64,000 bases of DNA from Lanius collurio. Its lineage: Eukaryota; Chordata; Aves; Passeriformes; Laniidae. Every line of letters starts with the position of its first letter. Position 1 is the stretch's first letter. Of the stretch, positions 1-10,145 are shown piece after piece. The position numbers were made by a program, and so were the translations under genes. Location: NCBI GenBank assembly GCA_020086605.1, contig JACBWW010000016.1:19518926-19582925 (forward strand), written 5' to 3'. The notes beneath the pieces were generated by a model. The model was not told where the DNA came from and did not search any database. It was given only the letters and a program-made list of their open reading frames with translations.

Positions 1-2648
1 GGGGACAGTGACTCTGCATATTCTTTCTTTCCTTTATAAACCTGGCACATAGTGCTGCTTTCTACCACTTGATTAATCTACCTTCAAGCCAACAGTAAAG
101 TTGCACAAATATTTGAGCTCTGACTTTTGATGTATTCCCAGGTTTCTGCAAGTCTTTTACCTGATGATGATCCAAAAACATTTCTTAGCACTTCATGATG
201 GATGTATCCCTTTGGCATTGCTTGGCAGAGGATTAGAGGAAAAGAGATACCTCCCTATTTAGCTGAGGTCTTCCCATAAATCTAACAAAAGTTAACCTCC
301 TTGTTTTGAAGGACAGATAAAAGCAGGAGGACCCCAAGAACTCCAGATCATGGGTCATTTTAGACAGAGCCTATTCTTTCAGTTCCAAAGAACTTTATCT
401 TCTCCAGATCTGTGTCTCCAGCCACAGAGACACTTTAGGAAACTGAGAAACACTGATCAGTAAGTACAACACAGAAAGAAAGGCAATAATCAGATTGATC
501 CACTGTTTCCAGTTTCTTTGACTCTGAAAATTTGTGAACAATTTGTAACCAACAGAGAAATGGTATAGATCATTTATATTAATCATCACACAGCTTCCAG
601 GCAAATCTTCCCAGACACAAAATAGTTACACTTCCATCTTGGAACTTCTTCAATTCACTGAAGGAAAAAGCAAATCATGAGTGTGATGCCTTTTCTACTT
701 TGTTTTTTAATTTAAAGGGCAAAAATACAAGCCCTACAAGAAAAGAACAATAGCCTATGAATTCTTCAGCTGCCTCTTGTGACAACTGAGAATCCCACGA
801 ACCAACAACAAAATCCAGAGCAGTCTGAAGTGATACCTAAAACCTAAATATCTCCATAGACTAATGTTAAAAATGCCCTCTGCTCTCTTATTGGTGTAAA
901 TCATTGAGGTCCAGTCATTCCTTGGAGAACCTCCTCATGAACGGACAGCATAAAAAAGGCTGAGAAATCAGGGAAATGTCCCAGCACCCTGGGAGCTCCA
1001 TAAGTCACACACGTGCCCCCTGCACTCATGGCAGTGGCTTTAATCTGCCACCTCTGTAGTGCAGTGTCACCTCTGCTTTCAAGTTTGGGAGGTCTGGAGA
1101 GATTGTCACTGGCTGTAGTTCCTATCACAGAGGACAGCACTCCATCAAAAATTTCCCTTCTACACATCTGTATCAAGGTTCACTGCTCTCTCTCTGTACA
1201 TGCAAAGGCTTTTGTCAGGTTTCTCCAAAGCATGCCCAAAATATCCTGGAGATGGAAGACTGGAAAGGTACAATGTAAGACAACATATTGCCAGAGCAGC
1301 AGAATTTGCTGGGAGATTTCAATGATGCATTGTCAGCTCCCTGTTTTAACTTCAAGTGCTTTTCTTGAGAGCAAGCCTGGAACAGAACTACTGCTCACTT
1401 GTGGCAGACCAAGAAACTTGACAGCACAGCTCAACCAGTCACATATTCCATGTTCCAAGTGTGGATGGCTCTGCCAATCCGTGCACACTGAGGATGTGCA
1501 GTCACTGGTGATGAAAGGATTGCAGGACAGCAAAATTCCTGGCCTTCAAGTGTTCAGAGGTGAAACTGCTCTCTGGAGTCTCTAAAGGCCTCCTGCAGTG
1601 CCCACAGCACAGAGGGTGTTACAGGAGAGTCATAAAAAAACGTGGTGTTTGCCATTTGGACAGCCAAAATTCCTGACATTCCATTGCAGCCAAAACTGTG
1701 CTCCCAGTCCCCTGGGAAATAAGGAAAAAACAAACAGACAAACAGCTAGCATTCATGTGTCTATCTTGATAGTGCAATTGTGCAGAAACCTCCTGAAACT
1801 CATTTTATGATGCTAAAATGCATTCGTTGCACTCACTTTAAGGTATATTTGATAGTAAAAAAGTACTCTGGGCTGTACCTCACCAAGATCAAAAGCTAAT
1901 TTGATTGGAAATTCAGCAAACTCAATAACATGCCTGACATAGCCCAGGAAAGAATTTTGTCCAGCAAATAAAGAAAAAGATATTTCTATGACTAACACAG
2001 CAGAGATGATCTTTTTCATTTATTTCCGAAGGCAGAAGTTTTCTCTGGGTATTTGAACTCTTTAGAAACGTGGTGGAGGACAGAATCACAAATATACACA
2101 AATATAAATACTCTCAGCTCCAGATTTGCAGAGCATGGGGAATGGTGCCATGAAGGTAGGTATTCTCTGAAGTCTTCCATGCCCCAGGAGCAGAGAATAT
2201 CTGAAAAAAACTGCTGTATTCCTACAGAGACTAAGGATAACCCTGCCTCTTGGAAAACATCCTTCTGAACAGAAAGCCTTCATGACCACCATCAGTGCTG
2301 CCACCTCTTACTTTGTTGTAAGAACTGTCAGAGTAAACAGAATACTCATGCAAGAATCCAGGATAATGATAGAAAAGCAAGAATGCTTGTCAGAGTCCAG
2401 GAGGATCTTGGATTTTGGTGCTGTATAGAGCAAAATAGCAAAGCTTAGTTGTGTGTCCACTGACAGCATTTTTCAGGTAACTCTGCTTATTGAAAATTCC
2501 TCGTGATTTGTAAAAACACATTATCCATGTTTTCTCCTTGGTCAGTATGACTTTGTTTGTCTCCATCCCTGTAGGAATAAATATTCCTTCCCAAATTATT
2601 AAAATATAAATTATTATAAAGTATATATCAGTGCTCTACTGGGATGCA
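1..2648. other. Stretch with no supported gene or repeat
   Basis: AT-rich unique-looking sequence. A 190-codon open frame lies on the plus strand at 1013-1585; its translation starts MPPALMAVALICHL and matches no family I recognise, and antisense frames overlap it. On the minus strand two short splice-bounded open segments (1884-2019 and 579-657) could be exons, but nothing ties them together. No interspersed repeat was recognised here. Confidence 0.5.
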
Positions 2649-3025
2649 NNNNNNNNNNNNNNNNNNNNNNNNNNNNNNNNNNNNNNNNNNNNNNNNNNNN
2701 NNNNNNNNNNNNNNNNNNNNNNNNNNNNNNNNNNNNNNNNNNNNNNNNNNNNNNNNNNNNNNNNNNNNNNNNNNNNNNNNNNNNNNNNNNNNNNNNNNNN
2801 NNNNNNNNNNNNNNNNNNNNNNNNNNNNNNNNNNNNNNNNNNNNNNNNNNNNNNNNNNNNNNNNNNNNNNNNNNNNNNNNNNNNNNNNNNNNNNNNNNNN
2901 NNNNNNNNNNNNNNNNNNNNNNNNNNNNNNNNNNNNNNNNNNNNNNNNNNNNNNNNNNNNNNNNNNNNNNNNNNNNNNNNNNNNNNNNNNNNNNNNNNNN
3001 NNNNNNNNNNNNNNNNNNNNNNNNN
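2649..3025. other. Assembly gap (run of N)
   Basis: 377 consecutive N. The right flank (3026-3240) is more GC-rich and pyrimidine-rich than the left, so the missing bases may be a GC-rich or repetitive piece that failed to assemble. Open frames that appear to cross the gap have no meaning. Confidence 0.99.
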
Positions 3026-3674
3026 AGGAACGGCCTCTTGCTTCAGGGCCGTGGACTCTCCTGTCTGCTCCTGCTACCTCTATCTTGCAGCAATTCTTTA
3101 AAGGTTATTCATTGTTATTACACCCCAAACGGCCCTGATTTCTTCCCCCTTGCTCTTACAGCAGTGAAACTCCAAATGGTATTAACACCTCCCAGCAGCA
3201 CTGTTGTGTTCCTGCTCCTCACTGCCTGCTGTACTTCAAGGTAATTTCTTTCCCAAAATCTTTTCAGAATGGCCTTGTGCTCCACTATTCCCAAGCTGCA
3301 CATAGATCACAAGGGTGGGCAAATGCAGCACACAATATAGACAGGTGCAACATCAGCTGTGCAGTACCAAGTGAACTCTCAGAAGAGAGATAGTTCTCAC
3401 CTGGACCATTGCCATTATCAGTATATTATCATTAATTTATCACTTTTATTTCTGTCTCTGGTATCTCTTCATGAATATTTTCTTCCCATGCTAAAATTAT
3501 CTTTTAAAATTATGCTGAGCAGTCAGACAATGTGTTTATTGTAAATAATTTAACAATGTAAAATATTTGAAAAAACACTGCGGGAAAGTAGTTATTTACA
3601 TAAGTGAAGTTTCTAACGGATATGAAGCTGACAATTTTACTTGCTTCATCATCATAAAACTTCCCAGCTTTTGT
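3026..3674. other. Stretch with no supported gene
   Basis: The part next to the gap contains pyrimidine tracts followed by AG (one ends at about 3160) and an AAG/GTAATT donor-like site at about 3240. They bound a roughly 80-base segment that is open in two frames, one of which reads like a short hydrophobic leader. The next acceptor-like site is only some 26 bases beyond the donor, too close for a normal intron. I do not call an exon. Confidence 0.35.
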
Positions 3675-3860
3675 CATTGACCAGGACTCCATTGTGCCAA
3701 ATGCTGTTCACTAAATGCTGTGTAAGCAGAGAACAAAACCTCAGCTCCTGCCCCAGACAGCTCGCCATCTGCAAGACAAGGGGAGCATGGACAGATGGAG
3801 AGGGATGGAAGGTGACAAGATGCTTGTGATCACTGCTGTAGGCAGCAGTCAGAGCTGAAG
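3675..3860. repeat. Ancient amniote interspersed repeat fragment
   Basis: The stretch contains, in order, a CCATTGTGCCA block, a CTCCTGCCCCAGACAGCTC block, a CATCTGCAAGACAAGG block and a downstream CAGAGCTG. From memory, a very common turtle, crocodilian and bird repeat has the same order: CCATTGTGCTAGGCGCTGT, then CAGTCCCTGCCCCAAAGAGC, then ACAATCT and AGACAAG. The copy is heavily diverged with small insertions. I do not assign a family name; an L3/MIR-like or related SINE/LINE tail is possible. Confidence 0.65.
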
Positions 3861-6585
3861 AACTCTGTTGTCCAGTTTTAAACAGGCATAACAGAAAAGA
3901 AGGGGTTTAGGGAGATACAACACTCCTAAGTCACTGGAATAGATAGTTGATCTGTCATTTATTTGTACTTTTTAACTTGAATTCTCCTTTTCCTCTCTCC
4001 AGACTCTCAGGTTCTCTCTGAATAAAAACTTGTAGTAAAAATCAAAAAGAGTACAACTACTACTATCACTTGGAGAAGCTCTACTTGCTGATAAATTCAC
4101 ATAATGTCATCTATACACTCTCTTGAAGTTTTGTAAATATGTTAGCATATTTTATAATGTATACAAGTGAATGCACTTTCTTGATTGCAAGACTTATACC
4201 TATTTTACTGTTGTTAACAAAGGTATGGCTTGAAATTCAGACCTAAACTGCTCTTTCAGAGGAAAAAAATGGTGAAATCACCAAATGAAATTGATGATGA
4301 TGATGCAATCAGTAAGGTTTAATCTACTCTAATATATGCCAACACATCAGGCTAAACTTCATCCCAGCCTGTGCAGAAATCCTGCTGGAGGCACTGAGCA
4401 TAGCAGCAACAAGGACACTACATACAGACAAAATGGAATTTATGATTTTTACAAAAAAAAATAAGAGTGATTATAGCTCCAACAAATCAATATGAATAGG
4501 AGAGGGAGAAATGCACTCCCCTCATCTCTTCAGATTATCTACATTCAGGTAAATTTAGTAACTTGCCTTTCATACTGAAAAGTAAAACACGCATCCTTTA
4601 AAAATTTACACAACCTGATGTAGCAGATTTTAAACAATTAAAGTCTAACTCCTCTTTAAGTGGATGCAATTTTAGGATGAAAACAAAGCAGAATAAGTAT
4701 TTCAATTAGCACATTTCCACTCTGAGAAGCATTTAAAAAAAAAATAATTACCCCAGGTACAAGCCAGGGGTGTACACTTCACAGATGCAAACATAAACTG
4801 TGGCTGCAGGGAGGAGTCTATGTGTACACATCTTCATTTTTAGTCACAATGGATTTGCTGAATGATTCATATATTTACAAACCAACTAAAAACCACAAGC
4901 CAAATTATATACATTCACATTTCTCCTACTAGACCAGGCTCCTCATCTTGTCTCAGACAGAAGTGGTATCAGTACAAATCATCCTGCTGACATAAATATC
5001 ATTACTGAAGCCATACTAAAGGACACAACCAAACTGTAAGTAGGTGAACTATTTAACTTTACTATTCAGCACAGTTTTCCCCAACTTCCCTTGCATTATT
5101 CCTGTGTAAAACTTCTTTCTGCAGCCACATGTCACAGATGACTTGGATGAGGCAAACACAAAGCAAAGACCCTCCACAGGTCAGTAAATGTATGGGTTTC
5201 AAAGCAATGCACCACGGTGTCCAAGCCCAGCTGTGGCCTCAGGTATTGCAGCCATACACATTTTACCCCAGTAAGCTGTGAAACATAATTCCCATGTTAT
5301 CTTTTTCCCTACCAGAAACATGCAGCTGCTATAGCCACTTTCACTTTATTCCTCCTCATCTCTACCCTGGTTTATTTAACTCTGGTAATATCTCAAACTT
5401 GTAAAAATACCTTGCTGATGCCACAAGCTGCAGTGGTGTATAAATTGCCTTCCAGTGCCTTTGCATAGAACAAGCTTAATATAAAAGGGAAATATTTCCA
5501 TCCACGTGTGAGCAAATGATAAACAGCTGTGATGGAAGGCAGAGAGGAGGCCTGTGTGTAAAACTTGCATAAAACTTCCTCCCTCCTCTCTGGTTCCTCA
5601 AAGAGGGTTTGCTCCTCTGCAGCACCACAAAAGATGAGGCACGGGGTGCTGGGAGCTGTGGCAAGCAGAGGTCTGCTCTCTGCACACCCTGCATGGAATA
5701 CTCAGCCAGAAACATAGTGTGTCCCAGAGGCTGCTCAGGAGGAGAAGGAAGACAGAAGTTTGGATGGGGGAGAGCAGAGTGTGACAGGAGACTGAAATGC
5801 AAGAAGTTAAATAGGCAGTAGGTTAAGCTGGCATGACACATACAGCCAGACAAAAGGTACAGCCTTATCCTCAACAGCACTGAGCTGCAGGAATGAAATG
5901 GAGAATAAAAGGAAATGACTGAGGGAAGAAACCAAAAAACCTAAAACAAGACACGAAAAACATCAACAGAGGAGAACACAAGAGAAAAGAAAGCAAAGCT
6001 GACTGAGATATGAAGTGTTTCTAGAAACAAAACAAAACTCTCCCAACAGCACAAATGCAAAGTGGGGACAAACCATGAATAAAAATGGTTAAAGGCAGGC
6101 CTCAGTTTACTGCTGGCCTAGTTAATATGCTGCACCAGGTTGGAGGGAGATAACAGCTGCTGCTGCTCTGCTGAAACACCCAGCTAGAGCAGCACTCGGT
6201 CAGCCCGCAGTGTGTGCCCGCCCCCAGCCACCACCACTGCACACACAGGGATTACAGAGTCCAGGAGACATCAAAACACGGCAGCAAATCACAATGGATT
6301 CCAGCAGAAGACAATCAGCCACCAATGCCATATTGTAATAGCAGCCAAAGGCAAGAAAATAATAAAAAAATAAGTGTTCTTCATAGGGAGAAGTCTTTAA
6401 TGTTCTGCAGATACATGGAAAAGAGATGTATTGCACCTGCAGCAAACAACATGAATAAAAGGAATTGTATTAGTAGGAGCTAAACAAATAATTGCTAAAT
6501 AATACATAATATGCATTTTTATTTTTGAGTTTTCAGCCATTCTTTTCAAACACCTCTAATGATTCAGTAGCTGAATTAATTAACT

Positions 6586-6601
6586 GGGGGGGGTGGGGGG
6601 G
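6586..6601 (+). repeat. G-run, G8-T-G7
   Basis: Eight G, one T, then seven G. The single uninterrupted tract could contribute to intermolecular or long-tract G-quadruplex structure, and such runs are length-variable and error-prone in assemblies. No promoter context is visible. Confidence 0.9.
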
Positions 6602-7369
6602 AAGCCCCACTCTCTGGAAAGCAGCCTAGATGTGGAAGGACAAATATTCTGAATTAAGATATTTTGGTCTCCAATATCTGGGTTTAATTTAGTCAGTTTG
6701 TCTTCAAGAACTGAACAAACTTGGGTGATCAATTTGGAGACTATCTAATCTCATCCCTCATCTATATATTAATAACAAATGTAGTGATTCTCCAAAAGCT
6801 GTTGAGTGAACAAACAACAGAAAGAGAATAAGCTGTCTGCCATAGGTTTCTTTTTTATTTTTAACAAAACTATCCATTCTGTGCTCAATGCAGTGTCCAT
6901 CCCAGTCATTAGAAAGACTCTAGTTTGAACAAGTCCTGGAATAAAGTTTATGTGGTTTTACATGTGGAACTTTTATTGTATATTAGCACCACAACTGTTC
7001 TAAACTTCCTCAGTTGAAACACTAAATAAAACTTTTAAGGTTGTGCTTAGTTGGTGTGTGTTGATGTGGTAAAACTTTGGGCTCCAGGAACTCAACACAG
7101 CAGCTAGTTTCTTAAACTCTATTCACAAGTTCAAGTAGGTGCTCAGCTACCTGCTTTGTTGATGAAAAAATTCCATTTGAGCATAAAATACCCACTGCTT
7201 TGAGTAAACAAAGGTAAACCTTTTCTCATTTCAAGATGTCTTCCTATTTGCATTCATTCCAGGTGGAAGACTTCGAGAAATAAGAAATTAGTTTCTTGTG
7301 GGCTAAATAGATTCCCTAAAATTTGAGATAAAACCTGGTTTCAGCAAATAAAGGTATTATTTAAGTACA

Positions 7370-7465
7370 TTAAATATTTGGATTTCAATTTATTCCAATA
7401 TCTTAATTATTTGAATTTAAATACAGTATTTAAATATTTAAATATAGTGTTTAAATAGATATTAA
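7370..7465. repeat. AT-rich low-complexity block
   Basis: The block is composed largely of repeated TTTAAATA and ATTTAAAT words with several small palindromes. There is no clean repeat period. It may be decayed simple sequence or an AT-rich flexible region. Confidence 0.6.
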
Positions 7466-8848
7466 TTAAAGATAGAGGGAAGCATTACTTTGGAATACAA
7501 TGTAGAACAGCCCTTGAGAAGGTATATCAGCCTTAGTTCTGGAACAATATCTTTGCTTCTGTTCCTCCTCACAAAAGCATGGAGGATCATTCTAATTATA
7601 TCTGCTTCAGATGATCTGTTTCCTATTTTGCTCTCAGGGGGCTAAAGTCATGCACAGAGGCTTCACAAACCAAGCTTTCCCTCATACAAATATTAAGTAC
7701 CTCCATGCAACATTCCCACTGTCACCATCTCCTGAAAACCTTAAAAAGATGTCATTTACCCCATGAAACCACTTTTTTTCCCTGTTACAAGATGTTGTTT
7801 TTTGACAACACTGTTTCCTATTTTTTTCATTAAATATTGACATCTTACACCTTTTGCTTTATTCAAAGCAGATACTAAAAACCAAAAGAAACCAAACCAC
7901 AACCCCACCACAAAAACAAGAGGACAGATCTCTCTGATACTTGTAGCTGACCTCCAAAGAGTCATTACACAGCTACTGGGGCCAGAACATTTTAAGAAAA
8001 CAGATGTTTTTCCCTACATGGAAGCCACAACAGGGATGTGATAGTTTAGGAAGTCAGTCCACAGAGATCTGCTGTAGTGGCCAAAACCCAGCAGCTTCCT
8101 CTGTCAGTGCCTAGAGGAGGAATTCTGACCCAGTCAGCCGTGTTTGTGATGGATACACTGGCAGACAGAAATAAAGTGTCTTATATAATTTGCCTGCCTG
8201 CAATTCAGGCTTTGCAGCAATCCTTAACTAAATTCTGTATACAAATACACAGGAATCCAGCACAGTTTGAGCTGCAGCCTCCACAAATATTGCAAAGGTA
8301 CAGTTTGAAATGTTCAAACACATGAAGTGCCTGGATGTTTTCAAATATTCACTTGCAAAATTTATTGTACCTCAAAGCCGGGGTGTTCAGAGCAGCACTC
8401 CCCAAAAGGGCTGTGCTGGAGAGCAGAAATGGAGGGCTTCTACCAACAGGTAGGCAGATGCAAATTGATTTTCAAGTGCTCTCCAGCTTGGGTCTGTGTA
8501 ACTCAAGGAAATCTAGTCTCATTGCTTATGAAATTTAACTAGTTTTACATTAGGGCAACACTGAAGATAACCATTTTCAAGTTAATTTAATTGTTTTTCC
8601 TTTTGAGTGAGTCCCCCTCATTCAGTCTGACAACACAATGCAATAAGCAGCTGACAGTGCAGTACCAGTATGGCAAGAGACATAAAGGAAATTATAATGA
8701 TTTAGCCTACATGAGGAAATCCCTCAGTATTGAGGGAGAAAACAGGGACAGAAGCTCCACTTCCCAGTGCTATCACCCTTTGCCTCCTCAGTTACAACAG
8801 AGCTCTTTGGCTACTGCACTTGAACTGCAATTCACCCACACATCTACA

Positions 8849-8892
8849 CTCCTCCTCTTCCTCCTCCTCTCCCTCTTCCTCCTCCTCTCCCC
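8849..8892 (+). repeat. CTC/CCT polypyrimidine tract
   Basis: 44 bases of C and T only, built mainly from CTC and CTT units (the other strand is GAG/GAA). Mirror-symmetric polypyrimidine tracts of this length can form triplex DNA. It is imperfect, so it is an old or interrupted microsatellite. Confidence 0.85.
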
Positions 8893-9052
8893 GATGACTG
8901 TCACTATCAACATTCCTGTAATGTATGACCATGATAACAAAGGAGTGGCCTCACTCCTCCAGTTCCCCCTTCCTTTTCATTTTGGTGAGAAGTGAGAGAG
9001 AGAAGCATGAAAATCTCACATAACTTGTTTGCATGTCAAACTGACTTTGCTT

Positions 9053-9110
9053 TAAGTCAATGACAGGATTTCCATGAGCTTCAAAGGACATGGCAGTAGA
9101 TCCTCTTGGC
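9053..9110. repeat. Probable ancient amniote repeat fragment
   Basis: The words AAGTCAATG, then ATTTCCATGAGCTTCAAAGG, then a GATCCT-like end follow the order of the common amniote motif AAGTCAATGGGAGTTTTTGCC followed by ATTGACTTCAATGG and GGATCAGG. It is short and diverged, and may belong to the same family as the copy at 59150-59222. Confidence 0.35.
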
Positions 9111-10029
9111 ATCAAGGTATATTCCAGTGCTAGATTAAACTTAGTATTTCTTTCACAAGTTTATTTTCTCATCCCTGAACACTGCCAAACAATGAATTCT
9201 CTGCTATTACATAACTCTGGTATTTTCTGTCAAGATGCTTCCATATAACATTAGAGGTATTACCTTTCCTCAAAAAGAATTGCAAAATAGTAGTGGATGA
9301 AATTTCTTACCATGAGGATGTCAGTCTAAATGTTTTGATTGCATTATGTGAAATTCATAAAATGAAATTTCTCCACTATAAAAGCATTTTTAGTAGATTA
9401 CAAAACACTTAAGTAGCAGATATGACTAATTCAATAAAAGTCAATAGGAAACTAATATGATTACAGTTTTTCCATTTTTACTTCCACTTCATTCATCATT
9501 TTCTCTCAAAACACATGCCTATATTTTCATGAAATTTCATTTATATAAGCAACACTATTCACATTTCATGAATTTGACCAAGTTCAGAAACTGCAAATTA
9601 CTTATAGCCTACCTTATTGGGCTCCTACATTAGTTCTGACCCAGCTGGCCCCAGGTAATAGAACAAACTCTATTATGAGGCAGGTTTTACTTAAGTTGAA
9701 ATAAAGAATCTGTATTTTCCTTGTAATGCTGCAGCCACATGTCAAAGTAAATTATTTAAACAAGTAATTCTGCCAGCAAATGTATCCATGAAGTGCCAGA
9801 TTGTGTACAAGAGCAGGAAGACAGCCCTGCTCCAAGGCCAGCCACAAGTGTCCCTCCTACACTCTCCTACAAGAAGGCAGAGCCATTCACTACTGCAACC
9901 AAATCTGAAGTTTATGAATGCATAAAGAACCACGTGGGGGGAAAAAAAAAGCAATCTCCATAAACTGAATCCTTAAGTTCCTTATTTGATTTAAATTCAA
10001 TCAAATTTCCCTTTCAGTAATATTTAAAT

Positions 10030-10145
10030 CTTGTTCACCATAGATCTCAAAGTACTTTACAAAGCAGAATAAGCCTTATTATCTCACTGAAGTTAAAAGG
10101 AGATTGTCCTGAGGAAGGAAAGAATAAGGATTTCAGGATTTGTCT
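10030..10145. repeat. Ancient amniote repeat fragment
   Basis: A core reading CATAGATCTCAAAGTACTTT is followed by ACAAAGCAGAATAAG and a TTATTATC block. This closely follows a widespread amniote repeat word series, ATAGATCTCAAAGCACTTTA then CAAAGGAGGTAAGTATCATTATC. The expected downstream part (GGGGAAACTGAGGCA and CAAGGTCAC) is mostly eroded. It is opposite in orientation to the related piece at 25480-25545. Confidence 0.65.

Larger units (their letters stand above)
3861..8848. other. Long stretch with no supported gene
   Basis: AT-rich sequence without recognised genes. It contains one splice-bounded open 55-base segment (5125-5179), a more CpG-containing patch around 6195-6300, a long G-run (6586-6601) and an AT-rich block of TTTAAATA-like repeats at about 7370-7465. 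Open frames are short and resemble nothing known. Confidence 0.5.

Noticed and set aside
2631..3138. Open frames of about 160 codons spanning the first gap
   Set aside because: They consist mostly of unknown bases, so the missing stops are not evidence of coding.
5476..5880. 134-codon minus-strand frame
   Set aside because: No recognisable domain, overlapped by other frames, no splice or promoter support, and within the length expected by chance.
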